This document shows, piece by piece, positions 56,643 through 64,000 of a stretch of DNA of 64,000 nucleotides (the first letter of the stretch is position 1; the number at the start of each line of letters is the position of its first letter). The position numbers and the translations under genes are program-made. Source of the stretch: Actinomadura sp. NAK00032 (GTDB lineage Bacteria; Actinomycetota; Actinomycetes; Streptosporangiales; Streptosporangiaceae); the NCBI RefSeq assembly GCF_013364275.1, contig NZ_CP054932.1, forward strand, positions 868,001 through 932,000. Direction: 5' to 3'. The notes beneath the pieces are model-generated. The model did not search any database, was not told where the DNA came from, and saw only the letters and a list, made by a program, of their open reading frames with translations.

Positions 56643-58034
56643 ATGCCGGCGGTTGTAGAGATGGTCGAAATCATGAGCGACAGCGACCAGCGGGAACGGA
56701 AACCGGAATCGAAACGCGAATGGGAAGATCGAGAGTGGTTCCCTCCCGGCCCGCAGCTCGCGGTCTGCCTGTCCGGCGGAAAAGAGCGCCTGGCGGATCT
56801 GACCGATGACGAACTGCTCCAGGTGGCCGCCGCCGCGCGCCGCCAGACCTCCTGGGCGCAGGCCCGGGAGTTGGCCGCCCTCGCCGAATTGTCGCGGCGC
56901 CGCACCGACGCCGAAGACGACGGCGACCCCGACTACCGCATCCTGTCCGCGCACGAGTCGGTCACCGAAGAGGTCGCCGCCGCGCTGACAGTCACGGGCA
57001 ATACCGCAGCCACCTTGGTCCACCTGGCCGGGCGCCTCGCAGGCCCCCTGGCGGCGACGGGCAGCGCCCTGGAGACCGGTCGGATCGATCTGGCAAAAGC
57101 CCGTGTCATCTGCGACGCCGCCGACAACATGCCGGACGAGGTCGCCGAACACCTCGAAGCCGCCGCGCTGGAGAAGGCGTCCGACCAGACCACCGGCCAG
57201 CTCCGCCGCCGACTCAAGCGGATCGCCAACCGGCTGGCCCCGGCCGCCGCAGAGGAACGCAAGCGAGAAGCCGTCCGCAACCGGCGGCTCGAACTGTGGA
57301 ACACCCCGTCCGGAACGACGGATCTGGCCCTGTGCGACCTCGCCCCTGAGGACGCCCACGCCATCTACAACAAGATCACCGCCGCCGCCCACGGCATGAA
57401 GCAGGACGGCGACACCCGCCCTCTCCCTCAGCTCCGTGCCGACCTGGCCACACTCCTCCTCTCCGGCACCGAACTCCCCACCGCCATCCGGACGCTGTTC
57501 ACCCAGCCCGGCGTCCACCCATCGCCCGCGGCCGCTGACCCGAAACCAACGGCGATCGTCGCCGAACCGGCCGAGCACCCGGTTGTTCGCGACCTCGCAG
57601 CCATGGTCGAGCAGAGACTCGCCCACGTCCGCGCTCGGGTCCCTCGGCGTGCACTCCCCGCCGCGATCGCGGCCGCCGTGCAGCGCATCCACGACCAGCT
57701 CGCCGACGCGCGGGATGCGGTCTGCCAGGCAGGAGACGAGGTCCACGGCCGCCCCGGCTACCGTCCGTCGGCCGCGATGCGCCGCGAAGTGCTGGCCCGC
57801 CACACCATCTGCGTGTATCCCAGCTGCAACCGGGACGCGCACCGCTGCGACCTCGACCACACCATCCCGTGGCGCCCCGGAACCACCTGCCGCTGCAACC
57901 TCGCCCCGCTCTGCAGACGCCACCACCGCCTCAAACAAACCCCCGGCTGGACGCTCCACCAGATCTGGCCAGGGCTCATGCTGTGGACAACCCCGTCCGG
58001 CAACTGGCACATCGTCCGCCCAGACCGGCTGTAA
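56643..58034 (+). CDS. 13E12-type DUF222/HNH endonuclease protein
   Basis: A 463-residue protein of the REP13E12 family. Residues ~55-330 form the DUF222 domain (LTDDELLQVAAAARRQTSWA, ALETGRIDLAKARVICDAAD), and the C-terminus holds an HNH motif: RHTICVYPSCNRDAHRCDLD, HTIPWRPGTTCRCNLAPLCR, RHHRLKQTPGWTL. These proteins are abundant in actinobacterial genomes, often near repeats and prophages, with unknown roles. ATG 56643 follows GGGAGGTG. It is bracketed by the inverted repeat at 56164-56370 and diverged direct repeats at 58056 onward. Confidence 0.92.
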   Translation: MPAVVEMVEIMSDSDQRERKPESKREWEDREWFPPGPQLAVCLSGGKERLADLTDDELLQVAAAARRQTSWAQARELAALAELSRRRTDAEDDGDPDYRILSAHESVTEEVAAALTVTGNTAATLVHLAGRLAGPLAATGSALETGRIDLAKARVICDAADNMPDEVAEHLEAAALEKASDQTTGQLRRRLKRIANRLAPAAAEERKREAVRNRRLELWNTPSGTTDLALCDLAPEDAHAIYNKITAAAHGMKQDGDTRPLPQLRADLATLLLSGTELPTAIRTLFTQPGVHPSPAAADPKPTAIVAEPAEHPVVRDLAAMVEQRLAHVRARVPRRALPAAIAAAVQRIHDQLADARDAVCQAGDEVHGRPGYRPSAAMRREVLARHTICVYPSCNRDAHRCDLDHTIPWRPGTTCRCNLAPLCRRHHRLKQTPGWTLHQIWPGLMLWTTPSGNWHIVRPDRL

Positions 58035-58055
58035 CCACCGCCACCACAGAGCCAA

Positions 58056-58297
58056 CCCATCGGACGACCCGTACCGCCCCGGCCCGCCCGGGCACAGCGA
58101 TATGCCAGCCCGATGCGCCGCACCTCGTCCCTCTCCGCACCGTGACGACCACACGGGGCCAGCCCTTCGGACGAGTCGTACCGCCCTGGTCCGGCCCGCT
58201 GAGCGAGATGCCCTGGCCGATTTGCCGCACCGCCGTCTCCGTCGGCTCGGCAATGTCACGGGTGATCGCGTGGAGCGTGTGGCAGCGATGGCCTAGC
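58056..58297. repeat. Two diverged copies of an interspersed repeat
   Basis: Copy 1 (~58056-58145) and copy 2 (~58168-58297) share CGGACGA-CGTACCGCCC, then GCGATATGCC/GCGAGATGCC and GCCGCACC. Copy 2 ends in CGCGTGGAGCGTGT, GCGATGGCCTAG. A third copy lies at 59079-59219. The region 58035-58301 has no gene. Confidence 0.6.
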
Positions 58298-58301
58298 CGG
58301 A

Positions 58302-58901
58302 TCAAGGCCGACGGAGGGCTAGTCCGCCGGCGAGGCTGATCATCGCGGCGCCGGTCGTACGGTCGAGGAGGCTGCGGGTGCGCGCGGTAAGGCCGGAGAG
58401 GGTGGCGCCGATTCCCGCGTACGCCAGCGCGGCTACGAACTCGACAGCGATGTAAGAGGTCCCCAGGGCGAGCAACTGGAGCCACACGGCGCCCGTCTCG
58501 GGCTCTGTGAACTGGGGCAGGAAGGCGGCGAACAGGAGCAGGGCCTTGGGGTTGGTCAGGGCCACTCAGAACTCCTGACGGATCAGCTCCCAGCGGCCCC
58601 GCCGTCCCGGTTCGGTCTCGGCGGGTCGGTGCTTGATCAGCATCCGAGCGCCCAGGTAGAGCAGATAGGCGACGCCGCACCACTTGACGGCCGCGAACGC
58701 GGGCTCGGACGCCAGCAGCAGGGCGCTCAGGCCGGCCGCGGTCGCCAACACCAGGGTGAAGAACGCGGTGAGGCGTCCGGCCAGGCCCGCAACGGCGTCG
58801 CGGGCTCCCTGCTGCGCCGCATTGCGCAGCGACAAGAGCTGGTTGGCGCCCGGCGTGATCGCCATGACGGCGGCGGCGGTGAGGAAGGCGTGCCAGTGCA
58901 T
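58302..58901 (-). pseudogene. LysE/RhtB-family exporter broken by an in-frame stop
   Basis: Read through, the frame makes a 199-residue amino-acid exporter: MHWHAFLTAAAVMAITPGAN at the start, VAYLLYLGARMLIKHRP, then RQEF, a TGA at 58568-58566, and VALTNPKALLLFAAFLPQFT in the same frame to the end. In intact relatives a Leu stands at this point. The stop lies after residue 111 of about 199, so the product would lack the second half. Both halves keep good codon bias, so the loss is recent or a sequence error. ATG 58901 has AAGGGGA 8 bases upstream. GTG 58565 might restart the second half, but half a LysE is not expected to work. Confidence 0.85.
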
Positions 58902-58949
58902 CGTCCATCCCCTTCCCGTGACCGGCGGCCTCAAGGCCGACTTCGAGAC

Positions 58950-59310
58950 ACGTCCTAGGTCGTTCCATGCCCACCCCGGTGCGAAGGCCGGCGGTGGTGC
59001 CTGTGTCTCGTCGTGGAGCCGCTTCTGCCCTGCGTTCGCCCTGCTCCGCCTCCTCTTTGGACCGTTACGGCTATGCCCGCCTGCCCTTCGGACGAGCCGT
59101 ACTGTTCTGGTTGTGTCGGTTGGGCGACATGTTTGGGCTGGGCTGTTGTGCCCGTCGCCTCTGGCAGCTCGGCCATGTTGTGGGGTGGTCGCGTGGAGCG
59201 TGTTGGAGCGATGGCCTAGGTCGTTCCATGCCCCGCGTTCGGCGTGAGCGTCGGCGCTGGCGGCCGCGTCCTGTCGCGGATCCGCTTCTGCACCCCGCGT
59301 TCGCCGCCCA
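58950..59310. repeat. Tandem ~260-base diverged repeat unit
   Basis: A unit starting TAGGTCGTTCCATGCCC at ~58952 runs through CCGCTTCTGC...GCGTTCGCC and TTCGGACGAGCCGTACTG to GCGATGGCCTAG at 59219. A second unit starts at once with the same TAGGTCGTTCCATGCCC (59215) and CCGCTTCTGCACCCCGCGTT (59280) but is cut short. The stretch 58902-59582 has no gene other than its promoter for the LAL regulator. Confidence 0.6.
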
Positions 59311-59582
59311 GCCCTGCGGTCGGTCGCCGTCACTGGGTGACCACGGTGTTTGCGCTGGTCCGAGTTCGGTCGGATTGGGTGATCACCTGTGTGTTGGAGG
59401 GGGTGCGCGTGTCGTGACGGCCACGTGGGCGAGTGGGAGGCCGCGGCCTGGAGGTGGTGTGGCGGAGGCTGGTCGAGGTCGAGCCTGCCCATCGGTGGCG
59501 TGAGGTGTGGGTGGGGGGCGAGAGGTGGTGGAGCCTGTATCTGTAGAGGTGGACGAAGGGGATAAAGGGGGCGGGGTGCGTC

Positions 59583-62312
59583 GTGGGTGAGGTGGTTGAG
59601 CTTTGTGGGAGAGAGGCGGAGGTTGCGGCGGTTGCGGGGATGCTCGCCGGGGCGCGGGGTGGGGAGAGTGCGGTGCTGGTGGTGCGGGGAGAGCCGGGGA
59701 TTGGTAAGACGGCGCTTCTTGACCACGCTGCTGTGACGGCCGGGGGCATGCGCGTCGTTCGCGGAACGGGGGTCGAGTTCGAGGCGGAGTTGCCTTACTC
59801 GGGGCTCCAGTTGCTGTTGCGGCCGGCTGTGGGTGGTCTTTCTGCGCTGCCGGCTCCGCAGCGTGAGGCACTGGAGGTGGCGTGCGGGCTCAGGGCGGGG
59901 GGTGGGGCTGATCCGATGCTGGTGGGGCTCGCCGTGTTGTCCCTGCTCACCGACTTCGCGGGTGCGGACGGGGTGCTCTGCCTGGTCGATGACGCGCAGT
60001 GGCTCGATCGGGCCTCGCGGGACGCGCTGTTGTTCGCCGCCCGGCGCCTGCGGGCAGAGGGTGTGGTCATGATCTTCGCCGTCCGGGACGGGGAGGGTGC
60101 CTTTCCTGCGGCGGGCCTTCCGGAGTTGCGGCTGGGTGGGCTGTCTCCGGAGGCGGCCGCCGCGTTGCTCGACCGGTCTCCGCTTGCTCCCGTCGTGCGT
60201 TACCGCTTGCTGTCTGAGGCGGGTGGGAACCCGTTGGCGCTGCTGGAGTTGCCAGTCGCGCTGGCCGCTGAAGGTGATGCGGCGTTCGCGCCGGGTGCTC
60301 TGCCGTTGACCGACCGCCTGCGGCTGGCCTTCCACGGGCAGGTCAGCCGGATGCCGGAGGCGTGCCAGAGCGTGTTGCTGACGGCGGCGGCCGAGGAGTC
60401 CGGGGAGGTGGCCGTGATCCTTCGCGCCGCTGCGGCGCTGGGGGCGACCGTCGAGGCTCTGGCCCCGGCTGAGGAGGCCGGCCTGGTGCTGCGGGGGGAT
60501 GTTGAGGGCACGATCCGGTTTCGCCATCCGCTGGTCCGGGCTGCGGTCTACCAGCGGGCGCTGCTTGGGCAGCGGCTCGCTGTTCACCGTGCGCTCGCCG
60601 AGGTGCTTGACGCGCCCGAGCAGAGTGATCGGCGGGCCTGGCATTTGGCGGCCGCCGCCACCGGTCCTGATGAAAAGGTCGCCGTGGTGCTGGAGCGTGC
60701 GGCCGTTCGTGCTCGGGAGCGCAGTGGTCATAAGGCTGCTGCGGCCGCGTATGAGCAGGCCGCTCGGTTGAGTGTTGGGGCGGAGGCTCGGGCGCGCCGG
60801 GAGGTCCTGGCGGCGGAGGCGGCCCTGGAGGCGGGGGATCTGGAACGGGCCAGTGTGTTGGGGACGAGCGCGTCCCGGAGGCTGGAGCAGGATCCGGTTG
60901 GGAATGCACGGATTGCGGCGGTGCGGGCGCACGTGGACTTCTGGCAAGGGTCTTATGCCGCCGCGCACCGGGCGCTCGTTGATGGTGCTGCGGTTGTTGG
61001 GGATGTGGATCCGGATCGGGCTGCCGCGTTGCTCGTCCAGGCCGTGCATCCGTCCTGGTATCTGGGTGAGGGGGTGCTCGCGGGGACGCTGGAGCGGTTG
61101 ACCGCGCTGGCATTGGACGGGACGAGTCCGTTCGCGCCGATCGGTCTCTTTCTGGCTCATCTTGATCGGGGGCATGCCGGGCGGCCGCCGTCTCTGGGGG
61201 ACACGCTAGAGGTGGTGCGGCGGCGGGTTCCCGATCAGGTGTTGATGATCCTTTGCGGTGCTGCGCTCGCGCTGGGGCAGGACGCTGAAGCGCACGCGAT
61301 GGCGACCGAGTTGGCCGCCGAGCAGCGTGACCGGGGTGGTGCCGGACGGCTGCCGACCGTGCTGTTCTTCGTGGCGGAGGGCGAGGTCTTCACCGGACGC
61401 CATCTGGACGCGCTCGCCACGGCGTCCGAGGCCCTGGAGCTTGCGGGTGACACCGGGCAACGGCAGTGGGTCGGCCAGTTCAGCAGCGTGCTCGCCTACC
61501 TCGACGCGGCGCGGGGGCTGGAGGACGACTGCCGCCGCAACGCCGAGGAGGGCCTCGCCGGGGCCGCCGTCGGCGGTGTCTCGCCCGGCGCGCCGTGGGC
61601 GCACTGGTCGCTCGGGCTGCTCGACCTCGGGCTCGGGCGCGCCGAGGCCGCGCTCGCCCGCTTCGAGCGGCTGACCCGCGAGCCGATGCGCCATCACATC
61701 TGCGCCACCCGTGCCACCCCCGACCTCGTGGAGTCGGCCGTTCGGGTCGGGGCGCCGGAGCGGGCCGTGGAGCCGCTGGAGCGGTTCGAGCGGTGGGCGG
61801 AGTCCGTCCGGCAGCCGTGGGCGGACGCGCTCGTGCTGCGCTGCCGCGGGCTGCTGGCCGCCGACGAGCGGGCCGAGGTCTTCTACACCGAGGCCCTGAG
61901 CCTGCACGACCGGGACGACCGTGCGGTGGAGTACGCCCGAACCGCGCTGCTCTACGGCGAGTGGCTGCGCCGCGCCCGGCGCAAGGCGGAGGCACGGGGG
62001 CGGCTGGAGGACGCGCTGGACGTCTTCGACCGGCTCGGCATGCGCCCGTGGGCCGAGCGTGCCCGCGGTGAGCTGACCGCCACCGGTGTCCAGGACCGGG
62101 GTGCCCGGGGCGGCGGCGCGGCCGCTGTGCTCACCCCGCAGGAACTCCAGATCGTCCGGCTCGCGGCGCGTGGCCTGTCCAACCGCGACATCGCGGCGCA
62201 GCTCTTCCTCAGCCACCGGACGGTCGGCTACCACCTCTACAAGGCGTATCCCAAGCTCGGCGTCGCGTCGCGGGGCGAGCTGAAGGACGTCGCCGACCTG
62301 CTCGGGCTGTGA
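59583..62312 (+). CDS. LAL-type LuxR-family regulator with AAA domain
   Basis: A 909-residue regulator. The N-terminal AAA_16 ATPase (~1-330) has Walker A RGEPGIGKTALLDHA and Walker B VLCLVDDAQWLDRASR; a long helical TPR-like middle follows (~370-840), and a LuxR helix-turn-helix ends it: LTPQELQIVRLAARGLSNRD, IAAQLFLSHRTVGYHLYKAY. These STAND-type activators are common in antibiotic and sugar regulons. GTG 59583 is the likely start. Codon use changes inside the gene: to about 61,440 there are many T- and G-ending codons; beyond it GC3 is very strict. No partner cluster lies nearby, so target genes are unknown. Confidence 0.93.
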   Translation: MGEVVELCGREAEVAAVAGMLAGARGGESAVLVVRGEPGIGKTALLDHAAVTAGGMRVVRGTGVEFEAELPYSGLQLLLRPAVGGLSALPAPQREALEVACGLRAGGGADPMLVGLAVLSLLTDFAGADGVLCLVDDAQWLDRASRDALLFAARRLRAEGVVMIFAVRDGEGAFPAAGLPELRLGGLSPEAAAALLDRSPLAPVVRYRLLSEAGGNPLALLELPVALAAEGDAAFAPGALPLTDRLRLAFHGQVSRMPEACQSVLLTAAAEESGEVAVILRAAAALGATVEALAPAEEAGLVLRGDVEGTIRFRHPLVRAAVYQRALLGQRLAVHRALAEVLDAPEQSDRRAWHLAAAATGPDEKVAVVLERAAVRARERSGHKAAAAAYEQAARLSVGAEARARREVLAAEAALEAGDLERASVLGTSASRRLEQDPVGNARIAAVRAHVDFWQGSYAAAHRALVDGAAVVGDVDPDRAAALLVQAVHPSWYLGEGVLAGTLERLTALALDGTSPFAPIGLFLAHLDRGHAGRPPSLGDTLEVVRRRVPDQVLMILCGAALALGQDAEAHAMATELAAEQRDRGGAGRLPTVLFFVAEGEVFTGRHLDALATASEALELAGDTGQRQWVGQFSSVLAYLDAARGLEDDCRRNAEEGLAGAAVGGVSPGAPWAHWSLGLLDLGLGRAEAALARFERLTREPMRHHICATRATPDLVESAVRVGAPERAVEPLERFERWAESVRQPWADALVLRCRGLLAADERAEVFYTEALSLHDRDDRAVEYARTALLYGEWLRRARRKAEARGRLEDALDVFDRLGMRPWAERARGELTATGVQDRGARGGGAAAVLTPQELQIVRLAARGLSNRDIAAQLFLSHRTVGYHLYKAYPKLGVASRGELKDVADLLGL

Positions 62313-62325
62313 GAGGCTGCCCACC

Positions 62326-62667
62326 GTGACGGCTCCTGAACAGGTACTTTCCGGGCAAGTCCTGCCCGTGGACGTCGATGGGGTCCCGGCGGTCGAGCTC
62401 GGTCCCGGCGTCCACGTCCGGATGCTTCCGGGCATGCCGGGCATCCGGACGTGGGTGATCGACCTGGACCCGGGCGCCGAATGGCCGGGGCTGGACGTGC
62501 ACGAGAGCTACGGCGAGGCGTACTTCGTCGTCCGCGGGGAGCTCATCGAGGGGGACCACGTGCACGGGCCCGGCACGTATGTGGCGTTCGGTCCGGGGAC
62601 GAGCCACCGGCCCCGCACGGAGACCGGTGTGCGCGCCTTCGGGTTCAACTACGACGTCCCGGCCTGA
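62326..62667 (+). CDS. Cupin-domain protein
   Basis: A 113-residue single-domain cupin: PGAEWPGLDVHESYGEAYFV forms motif 1 with metal ligands His and Glu, and GPGTYVAFGPGTSHRPRTET motif 2 with the late His. Small cupins bind metals or act as dioxygenase or sensor domains. GTG 62326 is 13 bases after the LAL stop, so they may be co-transcribed. Its end overlaps the convergent DUF1330 gene by 19 bases. Confidence 0.85.
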   Translation: MTAPEQVLSGQVLPVDVDGVPAVELGPGVHVRMLPGMPGIRTWVIDLDPGAEWPGLDVHESYGEAYFVVRGELIEGDHVHGPGTYVAFGPGTSHRPRTETGVRAFGFNYDVPA

Positions 62668-63011
62668 CCGGCGGCGAGCGCGTCCCGCATGGCCTTCGCG
62701 GCGGGCGCCGGGTCGTAGCCGTCGGGAACGCCCCCGACCATGATGATGTCGCCCTCGATGTGCCGCGAGCGCAGCGGCGCGATCTCCCGGTAGGCGGGCG
62801 AGTCCCACCAGGCCCGCGCCTCGGCGATTCCGGGGAAGCCGATCATCACGACGGCTCCGGGCCAGCCGCCCTCCAGCACCTCGTGCGCGGTGAGGTGCAC
62901 GAGGTAGCGGCCGCCGTACGGCGCGAAGGTGCCGGGCAGGCGCTCGATGTAGTCCGCGATCTCCGGGTGCGGAGGGGCGTCCTGCAAGTGGGCGATGACG
63001 TAGGCGGTCAC
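62649..63011 (-). CDS. DUF1330 family protein
   Basis: A 120-residue dimeric alpha/beta-barrel-like protein: MTAYVIAHLQDAPPHPEIAD, FAPYGGRYLVHLTAHEVLEG, VVMIGFPGIAEARAWWDSPA, YREIAPLRSRHIEGDIIMVG. This is the DUF1330 pattern, a ferredoxin-like fold with unknown activity. GTG 63011 follows GAGGAGG. It probably forms an operon with the SnoaL-like gene upstream, although a hairpin lies between them. Confidence 0.88.
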   Translation of the reverse strand: MTAYVIAHLQDAPPHPEIADYIERLPGTFAPYGGRYLVHLTAHEVLEGGWPGAVVMIGFPGIAEARAWWDSPAYREIAPLRSRHIEGDIIMVGGVPDGYDPAPAAKAMRDALAAGQAGTS

Positions 63012-63038
63012 GGTTCCTCCTCGGGGTGCGTGGACGGG

Positions 63039-63063
63039 GGGGCGGGCCGTCGCGGCCCGCCCC
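63039..63063 (-). terminator. Hairpin after the SnoaL-like gene
   Basis: GGGGCGGGCCG and CGGCCCGCCCC pair perfectly over 11 bases around TCG. It lies 10 bases past the stop of the SnoaL-like gene and before the DUF1330 gene, so it may limit read-through. Confidence 0.7.
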
Positions 63064-63072
63064 TCGGTGCGG

Positions 63073-63441
63073 TCAGGCTCCGGCCGGCACCCGGTCGAGG
63101 AAGCCGAGCACCTGGCGGATCCGCCCGTCCTCGCCGATCACCGCGACGTCGAAGCCGATGACGACGGGCTCGCCGCCCTCCGGGCCCAGGTGCCAGGTGA
63201 ACCGCGCGATGTCGTGGTGGGCGTCCACCGCGCCGCCGAGGCTGAAGACCAGCCCGCCGAACTGCGCCTGGACCGCCGCGATCGTGGCGTCCAGCCCGTC
63301 CCTGCCCTGGACGGACGCCAGCGGGTCGGTGTAGACGGCGTCGTCGGCGAAGACGTCCGCCAGGACGGCCCGCCGCGCGCCGGCGTCGGTCTCGTTCCAC
63401 GCGGCGAGGTAGCGCTGGACCAGCTCGGTGACGTCGCTCAT
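63073..63441 (-). CDS. SnoaL-like (nuclear transport factor 2 fold) protein
   Basis: A 122-residue protein of the NTF2-like fold: VTELVQRYLAAWNETDAGAR, FADDAVYTDPLASVQGRDGL, ARFTWHLGPEGGEPVVIGFD and VIGEDGRIRQVLGFLDRVP. The family includes polyketide cyclases, isomerases and many of unknown activity. ATG 63441 follows AAGGAG. It lies upstream of the DUF1330 gene on the same strand. Confidence 0.88.
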   Translation of the reverse strand: MSDVTELVQRYLAAWNETDAGARRAVLADVFADDAVYTDPLASVQGRDGLDATIAAVQAQFGGLVFSLGGAVDAHHDIARFTWHLGPEGGEPVVIGFDVAVIGEDGRIRQVLGFLDRVPAGA

Positions 63442-63559
63442 GTGCTTCTCCTTGGTGCGTGCCCTTGCTTGTGATCACCACGCTAGGGAGGCCGGAGAAG
63501 CGGGGAATCTGACGTGCTTAGGTACTTTCCGCCCTTAGGTACCTGCGCCCGAGGGCGCC

Positions 63560-63591
63560 GTGCCCGGCCGGGGGTGGCGCCGGCCGGGCAC
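63560..63591 (-). terminator. Terminator hairpin before right-edge gene's end
   Basis: GTGCCCGGCCGG and CCGGCCGGGCAC pair perfectly over 12 bases around an 8-base loop, 9 bases past the stop of the leftward gene at the right edge. Confidence 0.75.
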
Positions 63592-63599
63592 GGGGCGGG

Positions 63600-64000
63600 T
63601 CAGGTCGGGTAGACGGAGTAGACCATGCGCTTGCCGGGGTGCTCGCCCACGGTCCAGAAGGTGCCGAGCAGCGGGTTGGCGGGGTCGGTGCCGCTCTGCC
63701 AGTGCGAGAGGTCCTCGGGACCGATGCTCAGCGGCTGTTTACGGTCGATCACCAGGTTGACGGTGGAGGAGTTCGCCGGCTCGGTGGTGATGAGGTCTCC
63801 GGCCGCGTTCTCGCCGTGGCTGCGGCTCAGGTACCAGCGTCCGTTGAAGCGGGTCGCGCCCTGGACGTTGCTGTCCGGCAGCTTGTGCGCCACGTCGGCG
63901 TTCCACCGGTAGGCCGTGTCCATGATCAGGTTGTTGTTCGCGTCGAACGCGCCCGAGATCGGCCAGGCGGCGACGCGTCCGTTGGCCTCCCGGTCCCCAG
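63600..64000 (-). CDS. Secreted beta-rich protein, C-terminal part (cut by window edge)
   Basis: The frame is open from the right edge to the stop at 63600, giving the last ~132 residues. It reads GDREANGRVAAWPISGAFDA, IMDTAYRWNADVAHKLPDSN, GATRFNGRWYLSRSHG, then a blade ending IGPEDLSHWQSG, GTFWTVGEHPGKRMVYSVYP. These short WxL and YxS strands and the PEDL...W..GEHPGKR ending resemble secreted actinomycete propeller-like proteins of unknown function. The N-terminus and any signal peptide are out of view. Confidence 0.65.
   Translation of the reverse strand, partial: GDREANGRVAAWPISGAFDANNNLIMDTAYRWNADVAHKLPDSNVQGATRFNGRWYLSRSHGENAAGDLITTEPANSSTVNLVIDRKQPLSIGPEDLSHWQSGTDPANPLLGTFWTVGEHPGKRMVYSVYPT

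Noticed and set aside
58056..59310. Direct repeats considered as CRISPR or integron attC array
   Set aside because: The units are long, few and diverged, with no short constant repeats, no cas genes and no integron integrase.

Overview
The window is very GC-rich DNA with strong GC3 bias, GTG and TTG starts, and start/stop overlaps of the GTGA, ATGA and TTGA kind. Its gene families point to a filamentous actinomycete: a spore-associated-protein-like exoprotein, CU044-type anti-sigma partner, 13E12/DUF222 HNH protein, SigE-type and ECF41 sigma factors, and caspase/CHAT conflict modules. A member of Streptosporangiales such as Actinomadura is my best guess from gene content; no 16S gene is present. 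The only RNA gene seen is a tRNA-Glu(UUC).

Layout. 0-6 kb: a conflict-type cluster with a divergent membrane protein (cut by the window edge) and a small partner on one side, and a WD40 protein plus a large TPR-CHAT protease on the other. 6-12 kb: a TetR regulator, then a leftward run of DsbA-like protein, MFS exporter, AurF-like diiron oxygenase and ferredoxin/ferredoxin-NADP reductase, with a divergent MarR gene. The MarR/DsbA junction is an unusually symmetric promoter-operator. 12-20 kb: a GH30-type glycosidase, a three-gene FtsX-type ABC operon with a divergent LysR gene, a SigE-family sigma factor with its CU044-type membrane partner, and a SapA-like secreted protein.

20.4-23.7 kb: a lower-GC island holding a caspase-hemopexin fusion and an EACC1-like partner, then a decayed serine recombinase and tRNA-Glu. 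I regard this as the most unusual system in the window. 23.7-29 kb: housekeeping genes (metallophosphoesterase, zincin, MFS, PspC, asd, DUF2277). 29-34 kb: two secreted metalloproteases (M28 and M4) with the same C-terminal jelly-roll-like domain and a shared upstream promoter-like element.

34-47.7 kb: metabolic and transport genes, including an isocitrate lyase/PEP mutase homologue, an MpaB-type oxygenase, a BCCT transporter, a second FtsX-type ABC operon, a PLP decarboxylase and a GlxA-type regulator. An ECF41 sigma factor lies here too. ECF41-like promoter motifs precede the sigma gene itself, the adjacent DHA2 exporter, a small membrane protein and the isocitrate-lyase homologue, which suggests a local regulon. 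47.7-56 kb: a Tat-exported 5'-nucleotidase, then a five-gene acyl-CoA catabolic operon (CoA ligase, two acyl-CoA dehydrogenases, enoyl-CoA hydratase, two-domain VOC protein). 56-59.6 kb: a repeat-rich zone with a long inverted repeat, a 13E12-type HNH protein, diverged direct repeats and a LysE pseudogene. 59.6-64 kb: a large LAL-type LuxR regulator, a cupin, DUF1330 and SnoaL-like proteins, and a secreted protein cut by the right edge.
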